From a bacterium (GTDB taxonomy: Bacteria > Zhuqueibacterota > QNDG01 > JAGLOF01), in contig JAFGRY010000026.1 in assembly GCA_016934955.1 (NCBI GenBank), forward strand, positions 1-64,000: DNA of 64,000 nucleotides, given 5' to 3'. The notes beneath the pieces were generated by a model, which made no database searches, was not told the origin of the DNA, and was given only the letters and a program-made list of their open reading frames with translations. A program made the translations under genes and the position numbers. Positions 18,728-29,938 of the stretch are shown in pieces (within the stretch, counting starts at the first letter, position 1; each line of letters begins with the position of its first letter).

Positions 18728-19265
18728 AAGGACCCCTTCGCTGCTGCTGCAGGCGTGCTGTGCCCCCTGCACCACTCATCCCTACCGGCTGCTCAGTGAA
18801 CGCTACCGCGTCACCGTGTATTTTTACAATCCGAATATTCATCCCGCGGCTGAATACGAAAAACGGCTGCGGGAACTCGAACGTTTCGCCGGGCGCCGGC
18901 GCTTTCCCCTGATTACGGGGCCGTACGATGCCGGGCGCTGGTTCGAGCTGACCCGCGGGCTGGAAGAAGAACCGGAGGGGGGGCGGCGCTGTCCGATTTG
19001 CTACCGCATGCGCCTTGAGGAGACGGCCCGTCTGGCCGCCGAGCGGGGATTCGACCTCTTTACCACCGCCCTCAGCGTCAGCCCCCACAAGAACGCGGCC
19101 GCGATCAACCGTATCGGCAGGGAGATCGCCGTCGAATCGGGCGTACCCTTTTTAGAGGCGGATTTCAAGAAGAAAGAGGGATTCAAGATCAGCTGCGGCA
19201 TCAGCAGAGAGGAAGGCTTTTACCGGCAGCACTACTGCGGCTGCCGCTACAGCATCAGGGAGTGA
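18717..19265 (+). CDS. queH: Epoxyqueuosine reductase QueH (DUF208)
   Basis: A 182-residue protein with the full set of QueH motifs: the N-terminal ACCAPCTTHP cysteine pair, FYNPNIHP, the RRCPICYRMRLEETA cysteines, SVSPHKN, DFKKKEG, and a C-terminal YRQHYCGCRYS. QueH reduces epoxyqueuosine to queuosine in tRNA, using Fe-S and iron sites made by these cysteines, and replaces the cobalamin-dependent QueG. The gene overlaps thiD, suggesting co-transcription. Confidence 0.93.
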   Translation: METERTPSLLLQACCAPCTTHPYRLLSERYRVTVYFYNPNIHPAAEYEKRLRELERFAGRRRFPLITGPYDAGRWFELTRGLEEEPEGGRRCPICYRMRLEETARLAAERGFDLFTTALSVSPHKNAAAINRIGREIAVESGVPFLEADFKKKEGFKISCGISREEGFYRQHYCGCRYSIRE

Positions 19266-19317
19266 TCCCCCGCGGGCGAAGTAATTGTTGGCCGACCGCG
19301 GCAGGAGAGAGAGTGGA

Positions 19318-19665
19318 ATGCATATCGATACATACCGTTTCGGCAGAATGGTGATTGACGGCACAGGCTACACCGCCGACCTGATCCTTCATCCGGACAG
19401 AATCGAAACGGACTGGCGGCGCCGGCAGGGTCATGTTCTCGCCGGGGAAGACATCTTGCCGGCCGTGGAAGCGGGCAGGCCCGCTCATCTGGTGGTGGGG
19501 ACAGGGACGTTCGGCCTCATGAACATAGACCGTGGTCTCGAAGAACAGCTTGCCGCCCTGCACATTGATCTTCATGCCGCCGTCACCGGAAAGGCGGTGG
19601 ACATATATAACCGGCTCTCATCGCAGAGGATGCGGGTCATGGCTGCGTTTCATCTCACGTGTTGA
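19318..19665 (+). CDS. Mth938-like domain protein
   Basis: A 115-residue protein of the Mth938/NDUFAF3 (DUF498) fold. It shows VVGTGTFGLM (compare the family's GTG turn), the HIDLHAAVTGKAVDIYNRL segment, and a MAAFHLTC C-terminus, the usual end of this family. The ATG at 19318 follows GGAGAGAGAG. The molecular role of bacterial members is not settled; eukaryotic NDUFAF3 helps assemble complex I. It lies between queH and a small membrane protein gene with tight spacing. Confidence 0.85.
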   Translation: MHIDTYRFGRMVIDGTGYTADLILHPDRIETDWRRRQGHVLAGEDILPAVEAGRPAHLVVGTGTFGLMNIDRGLEEQLAALHIDLHAAVTGKAVDIYNRLSSQRMRVMAAFHLTC

Positions 19666-19677
19666 ACGGGAGGATGT

Positions 19678-19986
19678 ATGAAAGTCACAGAAACCCTTGG
19701 AACGCTTTTTCTCGGGATCTGGCTCGTTGTCACCGGTGTCCAGGATCTTCTCAACCGTTCCATACCGGTCGTGAACGACCTGATGCCGCTGCTGGCGGTT
19801 CTGGCAGGTATATTCATTATTATCGGCTCGGCGAAACTTCCCGGAAAACTGGGAGGCGTTCTGCTGGCGGTCTGGCTGATTCTCACGGGGCTTGCGCCCT
19901 ATCTCGATCTGCGCGGAGACATTGTCGCCATACTCCTCAGCGGTTTCGCGGTCGTGGCCGGCATTCTCATTCTGATCAAGAGGTAA
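19678..19986 (+). CDS. Small four-helix membrane protein
   Basis: A 102-residue, very hydrophobic protein with about four predicted membrane helices (LGTLFLGIWLVVTGV, LMPLLAVLAGIFIIIGSA, LGGVLLAVWLILTGL, IVAILLSGFAVVAGILILI). GGAGG lies seven bases before the ATG. No catalytic motif is visible. It sits between the Mth938-like gene and a DUF2179-type membrane protein, seven bases upstream of the latter. Function unknown. Confidence 0.75.
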   Translation: MKVTETLGTLFLGIWLVVTGVQDLLNRSIPVVNDLMPLLAVLAGIFIIIGSAKLPGKLGGVLLAVWLILTGLAPYLDLRGDIVAILLSGFAVVAGILILIKR

Positions 19987-19992
19987 CATTCC

Positions 19993-20613
19993 GTGGATAT
20001 TTCTTCCATACTTGAATCCGGTCTTTTCCGCTGGGTGATCCTGCCGCTGCTCATCTTCTTCGCCCGCGTGCTCGATGTGAGCCTGGGAACCGTGCGAATC
20101 ATGTTCGTGAGCCGCGGAGACCGGCTGGTCGCGCCCCTCCTGGGGTTCTTCGAAGTGTTCATCTGGGTCACCGCCATCGGCCAGATAATGAAGCACATGG
20201 ACAATGTCTTTTACTATATGGTCTACGCCGGGGGATTCGCCGCCGGCAATTACATCGGTATCACCATCGAAGACAAGCTGGCCATGGGTAAACTGGCGGT
20301 GCAGATCATCACCAAACAGGACGCCAGCCGGCTGACCGCCCTGCTGCGGAAACACAATTTCGGCACGACCGTGGTGCCGGCCAAGGGAAAGAACGGCGCC
20401 GTGGACATCCTCTTTACCGTGATCAACAGATCCGATATTCAGAAGACGGTCGAGCTTATCGAAACCTGCAATCCCGGCGCCTTTTACACCATCGAAGACA
20501 CCCGTAACGTCAATGCGGGCGTGTTCCCGAAACAGAAGACATGGAAGCGCATGCTGCGAACGCGCCGCCGGCACCTGCAGCGGAAATGGCGGCGGATGAG
20601 AAAGGGCAAATAG
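19993..20613 (+). CDS. DUF2179/UPF0316-type membrane protein
   Basis: A 206-residue protein starting with GTG at 19993. Three membrane helices fill the first 100 residues (VILPLLIFFARVLDVSLGTVRI, LLGFFEVFIWVTAIGQI, FYYMVYAGGFAAGNYIGI), with the ARVLDVSLGTVRIM signature of UPF0316. A cytosolic DUF2179 ferredoxin-like domain follows (about 110-170, TALLRKHNFGTTVVPAKGKNG, ILFTVINRSD, FYTIEDTRNVNAGVF). The C-terminus is strongly basic (TRRRHLQRKWRRMRKG). Members are widespread and uncharacterised; some DUF2179 domains have been linked to small-ligand binding. Confidence 0.88.
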   Translation: MDISSILESGLFRWVILPLLIFFARVLDVSLGTVRIMFVSRGDRLVAPLLGFFEVFIWVTAIGQIMKHMDNVFYYMVYAGGFAAGNYIGITIEDKLAMGKLAVQIITKQDASRLTALLRKHNFGTTVVPAKGKNGAVDILFTVINRSDIQKTVELIETCNPGAFYTIEDTRNVNAGVFPKQKTWKRMLRTRRRHLQRKWRRMRKGK

Positions 20614-20731
20614 GCGTGGGACGCCCCTCCGGACCGGGGATAAAACGGGCTTGATTTTCTGAATTCTTTTTACCATTTTTACAGGCATACCCCGCATGTA
20701 TCTGTACGTACCCAAACACAGGAGCGACCCT

Positions 20732-23953
<3,222 letters not shown>

Positions 23954-23998
23954 GACGGCCGGGGGTGCATTCCCCTTTTTCGCACTGCCCCGCCGATT

Positions 23999-24031
23999 CG
24001 TGCATGGCCGCCGAACCGGCGGCCATGCACG
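23999..24031. repeat. Perfect 15-bp hairpin between tricorn and nadC genes
   Basis: CGTGCATGGCCGCCG (23999-24013) pairs perfectly with CGGCGGCCATGCACG (24017-24031) around a three-base AAC loop. No T run follows, so it is not a standard intrinsic terminator. It is followed by a short ACAGATACCGATACA that resembles the GATACCGATACC motif of the 15.3-15.6 kb element. Confidence 0.85.
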
Positions 24032-24065
24032 ACGGCGACAGATACCGATACAATGTGGACGATCC

Positions 24066-24926
24066 ATGCTCCCTTTTGAAGTACTAGATCCGATAATCAC
24101 CGCGGCGCTGCGTGAGGATTTTCAGGACAGGGGGGACGTTACCACCGACTGCACCATCCCCGCCGGCAGGCAGGGGAGCGCCCGTTTCATATCCAAAGCC
24201 CGGGGAATCATCTGCGGCCTTGCCGTTTCGTCCCGGGTGTTCGAACTGATCGATCCCCGGCTGCAGGTCACGTTTCACGTAACGGACGGTGACGGCGTCA
24301 CCGCCGGTCACCTCTTCGGGATCGTCAGCGGCAGCCTGGCATCCATCCTGAAAGCCGAGCGCACGGTCCTCAACCTGATGCAGCGCATGTCCGGCGTCGC
24401 CACGCTGACCGCTGCTTTTGTGCGGGCTGTTGAAGGGACCGGAACGGTGATTCTCGATACCCGGAAAACCACTCCCGGTCTCCGGGTGCTGGAGAAGTAC
24501 GCCGTTACCTGCGGCGGCGGAAGGAACCACCGGATGGGGCTGTATGATATGGCCATGATCAAGGACAACCACATCGACGCCGCGGGATCCATCACGGCCG
24601 CGGTGGGGCGGTTCCGCAAAGAGAGCGCAGCCCGGGGCATCGCCGTCCCGGTGGAGGTGGAGACGCGTACGCTTGAGGAGGTCCGGGAGGCCGTCCGGCT
24701 TGGCGTGGACCGCATCATGCTCGATAACATGGACTGCCCGACAATGAAAAAGGCGGTTGATATCATCGTCGGCAGGTGCGAAACCGAGGCATCCGGCAAC
24801 ATGACCCTGGACCGGGTGCGGGAAGTCGCGGAAACCGGTGTCGATTTTATTTCCGTGGGGGCCCTTACCCATTCGGTGCCGTCACTGGATATTTCCCTGC
24901 AGATAGAATCAGTGCGTAATTCGTAG
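24066..24926 (+). CDS. nadC: Nicotinate-nucleotide pyrophosphorylase (carboxylating)
   Basis: A 286-residue protein of normal QPRTase length. It has REDFQDRGDVTTD at the N-terminus, the ERTVLNLMQRMSGVAT helix, the phosphate-site DTRKTTPGLRVLEKYAV, GGGRNHRMGLYDMAMIKDNHI, VEVETRTLEEV, RIMLDNMD and a terminal FISVGALTHS. It converts quinolinate and PRPP to nicotinate mononucleotide in NAD synthesis. The start at 24066 is chosen because the longer frame begins inside the 15-bp hairpin. No nadA or nadB is seen in the window. Confidence 0.95.
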   Translation: MLPFEVLDPIITAALREDFQDRGDVTTDCTIPAGRQGSARFISKARGIICGLAVSSRVFELIDPRLQVTFHVTDGDGVTAGHLFGIVSGSLASILKAERTVLNLMQRMSGVATLTAAFVRAVEGTGTVILDTRKTTPGLRVLEKYAVTCGGGRNHRMGLYDMAMIKDNHIDAAGSITAAVGRFRKESAARGIAVPVEVETRTLEEVREAVRLGVDRIMLDNMDCPTMKKAVDIIVGRCETEASGNMTLDRVREVAETGVDFISVGALTHSVPSLDISLQIESVRNS

Positions 24927-25023
24927 CAGTAGTATATCGCAGCATGTACCATCGCGGCCGGCAGGACCGTTCAATCCCGTCCCCGGTCAACGAACCATCC
25001 CATTCACTGGCAAGGAGGGTACC

Positions 25024-25629
25024 ATGAAGAAGATTGCAGCAGCGCTGCTCGCGGCGAGCCTGGTCGCCGGAACCGCGGCGGCACAGAACAAACCGGCGGG
25101 ACTTGTGCTGACCACACCCGGTTTACAATCCATAGCCCCTGCAGCCTTTCAGGGAGGTGTCGGTCTTCAATTGCCGATGGGATCTTTCGATCTTCGGCCG
25201 TATGTGGGATTCAACACCGCATCCACAAGCAACGGAGTTGAACAGAGCACGACCGCATTCGATTTCGGTGTCGACCTGCTGCTGCCGCTCTCGGGCGGCT
25301 TCTTCAGTACCTATTACGGCGGGGGAGTCGGATTGGGGCTGGACAGGGAAACGGAAGAGGTCATGGGCGGAAAGACCACAACCTCGAGCACCGCATTCAC
25401 GGTACGGGGCATCTTCGGGTTGAAATGCGAACCGGTGAAACATCTCACCATTGGAACGGAAATCTATCTCAATTTCCAGTCGTCTTCGGAGAGCACCGAG
25501 TATTCGAGTCTGGCGAAGGCGGCCGCGCCCCTCTCATCAAATCACAGTCGTACCAAATTCTACCTGGCGCCGATTGCCTGTCTCATGCTTTGTTTCTGGT
25601 TCGATCTCTGCCCTCCGCGGGGATTTTAA
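25024..25629 (+). CDS. Outer-membrane beta-barrel-like protein (tandem paralogue 1)
   Basis: A 201-residue protein with a signal peptide (AALLAASLVAGTAAAQ) and alternating beta strands rich in Gly and aromatics (GGVGLQLPMGSFDLRPYVGF, FSTYYGGGVGLGL, FGLKCEPVKHLTIGTEIYL), consistent with a small barrel. AAGGAGG precedes the ATG. It is clearly paralogous to the gene that follows, over the whole length. The last strand runs FWFDLCPPRGF, whereas the paralogue stops after FWFNK, so this copy has a non-homologous tail of about eight residues where its old stop was probably lost. Function unknown. Confidence 0.85.
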   Translation: MKKIAAALLAASLVAGTAAAQNKPAGLVLTTPGLQSIAPAAFQGGVGLQLPMGSFDLRPYVGFNTASTSNGVEQSTTAFDFGVDLLLPLSGGFFSTYYGGGVGLGLDRETEEVMGGKTTTSSTAFTVRGIFGLKCEPVKHLTIGTEIYLNFQSSSESTEYSSLAKAAAPLSSNHSRTKFYLAPIACLMLCFWFDLCPPRGF

Positions 25630-25721
25630 CACCGCTGCGGGGAATGATCCGCCCCGCGGCCGGCACCGCGGTATGCTGGAACATATTCGTTAATTGACGT
25701 TGACAATATAAGGAGAAAAAG

Positions 25722-26312
25722 ATGAAGAAATTACTGCTGATCCTGCTTTCGGTGATCCTTGTATCAGGCATCGCCTCCGCCCAGAATCCCATGGGCCTCG
25801 TCCTCACCACCCCCGGACTGCACGCGATCGCCCCGACCGCTTTTCAGGGGGGTGTCGGTCTGCAGCTGCCCATGGGGAATTTCGACCTTCGTCCGGCCTT
25901 GGGATTCAACACCGCTTCAACGAGCAACGGAGTGGACCAGAGCACGACCTCCTTCGATCTCGGAATGGACCTTCTCCTGCCGCTGGGCTCCGGTTTCTTC
26001 AGCACCTATTTCGGCGGCGGTATCGGGTTCGGCATCGAGAAAGAGAAAGAGGAGGGCTTCTCCGGGGAAACCACTGTGTCGACAAGCGGCTTCGGGTTCC
26101 GGGGACTCTTCGGCATCAAATGCGAACCGGTGAAGAATCTGACCATCGCCACCGAAGTCTATCTTGCGTTCCGGTCGGAATCGACGACAACGGAGTATCA
26201 TTCTAACAGTATGGCGAAGGCCGCCGCGCCCCTTGCATCCGAATACAAGGGATCACAGTTCTATCTCAGCCCGGCGGGGACCCTGATCCTCACGTTCTGG
26301 TTCAACAAGTAA
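25722..26312 (+). CDS. Outer-membrane beta-barrel-like protein (tandem paralogue 2)
   Basis: A 196-residue protein with a signal peptide (LLILLSVILVSGIASAQ). Its core is nearly collinear with that of the upstream paralogue (GLVLTTPGL, FQGGVGLQLPMG, GFNTASTSNGV, FGIKCEPVKNLTIATEVYL). AAGGAG lies before the ATG. It ends with the strand TLILTFWFNK, a better barrel closing strand than in copy 1. Each of the two has its own ribosome-binding site and they are 92 bases apart. Likely an outer-membrane protein; ligand unknown. Confidence 0.85.
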   Translation: MKKLLLILLSVILVSGIASAQNPMGLVLTTPGLHAIAPTAFQGGVGLQLPMGNFDLRPALGFNTASTSNGVDQSTTSFDLGMDLLLPLGSGFFSTYFGGGIGFGIEKEKEEGFSGETTVSTSGFGFRGLFGIKCEPVKNLTIATEVYLAFRSESTTTEYHSNSMAKAAAPLASEYKGSQFYLSPAGTLILTFWFNK

Positions 26313-26390
26313 TTCCGCGGGCATCGCTGCAGCGTGCAGGTCTGACCGCGGTGATGCCGGAATGATGATCGGCAGCGAGACGAATGCAAT

Positions 26391-26424
26391 CCGGTCCCGC
26401 CTCCCGCGGGACCGGATTATTTCG
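26391..26424 (+). terminator. Probable terminator after the barrel paralogues
   Basis: CCGGTCCCG (26391-26399) pairs with CGGGACCGG (26407-26415), nine base pairs with a seven-base loop, followed by ATTATTTCG. The T tract is weak, so termination is plausible, not certain. Confidence 0.5.
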
Positions 26425-26629
26425 GTAGTCGCGGTCCATGATCCCGGCCCCGCCCGGGACCTGTTCCCGGAAATTATCCGGCCGGCCTGATCACGAAAAA
26501 ACGGCAGATTAGTAAGAAACCGGTTTCTCAATTATTTTACATACACATTTCCTGCCCAACATTCTGTTTATTATCAAAAAACAACCGTTTATCCGCACTT
26601 TTATGTGATAATTATTACGAAAATTTCCC

Positions 26630-26658
26630 TTGAATTAGCCGGACTTTTTATATACATT
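26630..26658 (+). promoter_or_regulatory. Sigma70-type promoter of the 2-oxoacid oxidoreductase operon
   Basis: TTGAAT (26630-26635), a 17-base spacer, TACATT (26653-26658), 50 bases before the first start codon, inside an AT-rich stretch. The same TTGA(A/T)T-N17-TACATT form recurs before the cupin gene at 53142-53170. Confidence 0.6.
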
Positions 26659-26707
26659 AGAGCGTCTTATACAGTTCTTTTCAGATCCGGATGAAAATGG
26701 AGGATAT

Positions 26708-27262
26708 ATGATCGAAATACGTTTTCACGGCAGAGGCGGACAAGGCTCTGTCAAAGCGTCCGATATACTGGCGATGGCGGCGTTCAAGGAGGGGAAAGAG
26801 GTGCAGTCATTTCCCTTTTTCGGGGTGGAGCGCCGGGGAGCGCCGGTGACCGCGTTTACGCGCATCAGCGATGATGAGATCAGGATCCACTGCTATATAT
26901 ATGAACCTGATGTGCTGGTCATTCTCGATCCCAGTCTTATCGGTGCGGTTCCGCTGACCGAAGGACTGAAGCCCAATGGAAAAATTATTATCAATACCGT
27001 GAAGGATCCTCGGGATTTCACGTTCGATGACGCGGAAAATCCCCAGGTGTTCACGGTCGACTGTTCCACCATCGCCCTTGAATACGGACTGGGTACCGCG
27101 TCGGCACCCATTGTCAATACCGCGATACTCGGGGCTGTTGCCAAGGCAACAGGCCTTGTCGGCATCGATTCCATCACCGAAGCGATAAAGGAAAAAATTC
27201 CCGTTAAAAAAGAAGCGAACGCGGAGGCTGCCGCCAAGACGTTCGAGCAGCTGCGGGGATAG
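26708..27262 (+). CDS. porG: 2-oxoacid:ferredoxin oxidoreductase, gamma subunit
   Basis: A 184-residue protein of the POR/VOR gamma family: [18 protein letters not shown] at the N-terminus, [28 protein letters not shown], and [13 protein letters not shown]. It is the first of four genes in the order gamma-delta-alpha-beta, the layout of pyruvate and 2-oxoisovalerate oxidoreductases in archaea and many anaerobes. The complex converts a 2-oxoacid and CoA to acyl-CoA, CO2 and reduced ferredoxin. Substrate choice (pyruvate or branched-chain oxoacids) cannot be read from sequence alone; the nearby Buk/Ptb genes hint at branched-chain or butyryl products. Confidence 0.93.
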   Translation: MIEIRFHGRGGQGSVKASDILAMAAFKEGKEVQSFPFFGVERRGAPVTAFTRISDDEIRIHCYIYEPDVLVILDPSLIGAVPLTEGLKPNGKIIINTVKDPRDFTFDDAENPQVFTVDCSTIALEYGLGTASAPIVNTAILGAVAKATGLVGIDSITEAIKEKIPVKKEANAEAAAKTFEQLRG

Positions 27263-27273
27263 AAGGAGATATC

Positions 27274-27573
27274 ATGGCAAAGAAAACCGATAAAGCAGAG
27301 ATTATCATTTTAGAAACCGCGGATGATATGCCGCCGATGCCCGCATCCATGGGCAGCATGCGCGTCAATAAAACAGCCTCCTGGCGATCGATCAGGCCGA
27401 TCATTCTCGAGGACAAGTGCCGGCGCTGCATGACCTGCTGGAAATTCTGTCCCGAACCGGCGATCTACCCCACCGACCCGCCGACTATTGATTATGATTT
27501 TTGCAAGGGCTGCGGAATATGCATCAATGAATGTCCTTTCGACGCCATCACTTCGGAAAAAGAGGGCAAGTAA
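27274..27573 (+). CDS. porD: 2-oxoacid:ferredoxin oxidoreductase, delta (ferredoxin-like) subunit
   Basis: A 99-residue subunit with two 4Fe-4S motifs: CRRCMTCWKFCPEPAI and CKGCGICINECPFDAI. These carry electrons from the active site to ferredoxin. AAGGAGATATC precedes the ATG. It lies 11 bases after the gamma gene and 10 bases before the alpha gene, so it belongs to the same transcript. Confidence 0.95.
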   Translation: MAKKTDKAEIIILETADDMPPMPASMGSMRVNKTASWRSIRPIILEDKCRRCMTCWKFCPEPAIYPTDPPTIDYDFCKGCGICINECPFDAITSEKEGK

Positions 27574-27583
27574 TTAGGAGAGT

Positions 27584-28735
27584 ATGATGAAAAAAGTACT
27601 TACAGGTAATTTTGCTGCAGCGTACGGCGCAACCGCCGCCAAAGTGAACGTTGTGGCCGCCTATCCCATAACACCGCAAACAACCATCGTCGAAATACTG
27701 TCCGAGATCGTCGCCGACGGACACCTGAAAGCCGATTTTATCAAGGTCGAGTCCGAGCATTCCGCCCTGGCCGCCTGTATCGGCGCCCAGGCCGCGGGAG
27801 CACGGACGTATACCGCGACATCCGCCCAGGGGCTGGCGCTGATGCACGAGCTGATCCACTGGGCCGCCAGGGGAAGGCTGCCCATCGTTCTCACCAACGT
27901 GAACCGGGCCATGGGACCCGGCTGGTCCATCTGGGCCGATACCACTGATTCCATTTCCGAGCGTGACACCGGCTGGATGCAGGTCTACTGCGAGAACAAC
28001 CAGGAAGTGTTCGATACCATTCTCATGTCGTACAAGATCGCCGAGAATGAAGACATCCTGCTGCCCCAGCTGGTAAACCTGGACGCGTTCTTTCTTTCGC
28101 ATACCTCCCAGGTGGTGGACATGTACGATCAGAAGACCATCGATTCCTTCCTGCCCCCGTACAAGCCGACCATCAAGCTCGACGTGGAGAATCCCCGCTC
28201 CTTCGGAGCACTCACCTCTCCCGAACACTATTACGAATTTTCCTACAAGATCGCCATGGCCCATGAGAAGGCCAAGCAGGTGATCGCCGACACCGGCAGG
28301 GAGTTCAAGAAGATCTTCGGCCGCGAGTATGGAATGACCGAATCCTACCGCTGCGACGACGCTGAATACATACTGGTGACCTACGGGACCATCGCCGGCA
28401 CCGCCAAGGACGCGGTTGACCGCATGCGCGAGAAGGGGATCAAGGTCGGCGCATTCAAGATCCGCTACTTCAGACCCTTCCCCGTGGAAGATGTGGTCGC
28501 CGGACTCTCACACGCGAAGAAGATCGGCGTGATCGACAGGGCCGTTTCCTACGGACACGGCGGCGCCTTCTTCACCGAGTCGAAAGCCGCCATGTACGGT
28601 CATGATATCCCGATGTACGGCTTTATCGCCGGACTGGGAGGCCGCGATGTCTCCATTGAGGATATTTCGGGCATGGTCGGCCATATGCAGCACCAGGATC
28701 CGGAAAATATGATTTGGATAGGAGTGAAAAAATGA
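27584..28735 (+). CDS. porA: 2-oxoacid:ferredoxin oxidoreductase, alpha subunit
   Basis: A 383-residue protein of PorA/VorA type. Domain I has GNFAAAYGATAAKVNVVAAYPITPQTTI, the ESEHSALAACIGAQAAGARTYT segment, HELIHWAARGRLPIVL, and WSIWADTTDSISERDTGW. Domain II follows (EYILVTYGTIAGTAKDAV, KVGAFKIRYFRPFP). Two ATG codons are adjacent; AGGAG precedes both. Its TGA overlaps the ATG of the beta gene, so translation is coupled and subunit ratio is kept. Confidence 0.94.
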   Translation: MMKKVLTGNFAAAYGATAAKVNVVAAYPITPQTTIVEILSEIVADGHLKADFIKVESEHSALAACIGAQAAGARTYTATSAQGLALMHELIHWAARGRLPIVLTNVNRAMGPGWSIWADTTDSISERDTGWMQVYCENNQEVFDTILMSYKIAENEDILLPQLVNLDAFFLSHTSQVVDMYDQKTIDSFLPPYKPTIKLDVENPRSFGALTSPEHYYEFSYKIAMAHEKAKQVIADTGREFKKIFGREYGMTESYRCDDAEYILVTYGTIAGTAKDAVDRMREKGIKVGAFKIRYFRPFPVEDVVAGLSHAKKIGVIDRAVSYGHGGAFFTESKAAMYGHDIPMYGFIAGLGGRDVSIEDISGMVGHMQHQDPENMIWIGVKK

Positions 28736-29652
28736 GTGCAGGATCTCAAGATACAAAACGGAAGATCAAACTGACGCTTCCTGAAGAAGAAATCATGTCA
28801 CCCGGGCATGTGGCCTGCCTGGGCTGCGGCGCATCCCTCGGGATGCGGTACGCGCTGAAAGCGCTCGGCCACAAGACCATGATGGCCATCCCGGCCTGCT
28901 GCTGGGCGGTGATCGACGGGCCCTTTCCCTATTCGGCCGCCGGAGTGCCGATCCATCACTCGGCCTTCGAAACCGCCGCTTCCACCGCCGCGGGCATGAC
29001 CCACGCCCTTTCCCAGCTCGGCCAGGATGATGTGACCACCATGGCCTGGGCCGGAGACGGCGGCACCTTCGATATCGGGCTGCAGGCCCTTTCCGGTGCG
29101 GCTGAACGGAACGACAATCTCATCTATGTCGTCTATGACAATGAAGCCTACATGAATACCGGCATCCAGCGGTCCTCATCCACGCCCCACGGCGCCTGGA
29201 CCACCACCACGCCCGTCAATCACTATCGCAAAGGCCAGAAGAAGAACATCATGGAGATCATGGTGGCCCACCGGATCCCCTACGCGGCGACGGCGAACGT
29301 GGCGTTCCCCGAGGATTTCATCCGCAAGCTGCAGAAGGCGAAAGAGATAAAGGGCATGAAATTCATCCATCTCTACGCGCCCTGCCCCACCGGCTGGAAG
29401 CATGCCACCGACAAAACGATCGAAATCGCGAAGCTGGCGACCCAGACCAACACGTTCCCGATCTATGAGGTCGAAAACGGCGTGTACAAGATCAATCGTA
29501 AAATCAAGAACCCCAAGCCGGTTGCGGAGTATCTGCAATATCAGGGCAGATTTCGTCATCTCAGCGACGATGAGGTCGCCTACATTCAGAGCGAAGTGGA
29601 TAAGAACTGGGAACGGCTTCTCAAACTCGAGCAGGCCTTTGGCGAAGAGTAA
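28732..29652 (+). CDS. porB: 2-oxoacid:ferredoxin oxidoreductase, beta (thiamine diphosphate) subunit
   Basis: A 306-residue protein carrying the thiamine diphosphate site: GHVACLGCGASLGMRYALKAL near the start, IPACCWAVIDG, the GDGGTFDIGLQALSGAAER motif with the magnesium-binding YDNEAYMNTGIQRS, and HLYAPCPTGW. These fit PorB. It starts at the ATG at 28732 inside the end of the alpha gene. Downstream lies a palindromic repeat element before the indolepyruvate oxidoreductase genes, so the two oxidoreductases may be in separate transcripts. Confidence 0.95.
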   Translation: MSAGSQDTKRKIKLTLPEEEIMSPGHVACLGCGASLGMRYALKALGHKTMMAIPACCWAVIDGPFPYSAAGVPIHHSAFETAASTAAGMTHALSQLGQDDVTTMAWAGDGGTFDIGLQALSGAAERNDNLIYVVYDNEAYMNTGIQRSSSTPHGAWTTTTPVNHYRKGQKKNIMEIMVAHRIPYAATANVAFPEDFIRKLQKAKEIKGMKFIHLYAPCPTGWKHATDKTIEIAKLATQTNTFPIYEVENGVYKINRKIKNPKPVAEYLQYQGRFRHLSDDEVAYIQSEVDKNWERLLKLEQAFGEE

Positions 29653-29661
29653 CCATGGTCT

Positions 29662-29795
29662 GGAGCTGTCCCGAACGTCCGCCTGACAGCCGCGTTCATA
29701 CTCAGTCTTTCGAAGGGTGTGCCGCACATACAGCACGTAGCGTCCTTCGACAGGCTCAGGAGGACGAACGGGCGTCCGGCTTTCGGGACAGTTCC
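29662..29795. repeat. 134-bp MITE-like palindromic element with 14-bp terminal inverted repeats
   Basis: The ends are GGAGCTGTCCCGAA (29662-29675) and TTCGGGACAGTTCC (29782-29795), inverted copies with one mismatch. Inside, ACTCAGTCTTTCGAAGGGTG is an imperfect inverted copy of GTCCTTCGACAGGCTCAGGA. The whole could fold into one long hairpin. The CCTTCGACAGGCTCAGG core resembles an intergenic repeat seen in many unrelated bacteria (general knowledge). There is no transposase, so mobilisation would have to be in trans. Confidence 0.75.
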
Positions 29796-29938
29796 ATCTA
29801 TTTTTCCGGAGTGCTCATATGTTTCGGCTGAAAAACAAGCTCGCTGCCGTGATTTTTTATTTTGTGATGGTTTATTCCTGAATCCTCCCGGTCTCTACGA
29901 GCAAACGCTGCAATCATCCATGAATAACAGAGGTTACT

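Larger units (their letters stand above)
26313..26707. other. Intergenic stretch with terminator and promoter, no gene
   Basis: 395 bases between the barrel gene and the oxidoreductase operon. The first part is GC-rich and holds the hairpin at 26391-26415. From about 26510 it turns AT-rich with long A and T runs and holds the promoter at 26630-26658. No reading frame here looks coding. Confidence 0.7.

Noticed and set aside
24980..25012. GTTCAATCC followed by AACGAACCA, resembling a tRNA T arm and 3' end
   Set aside because: The flanking bases do not make a five-pair T stem and no acceptor or anticodon arm can be built.
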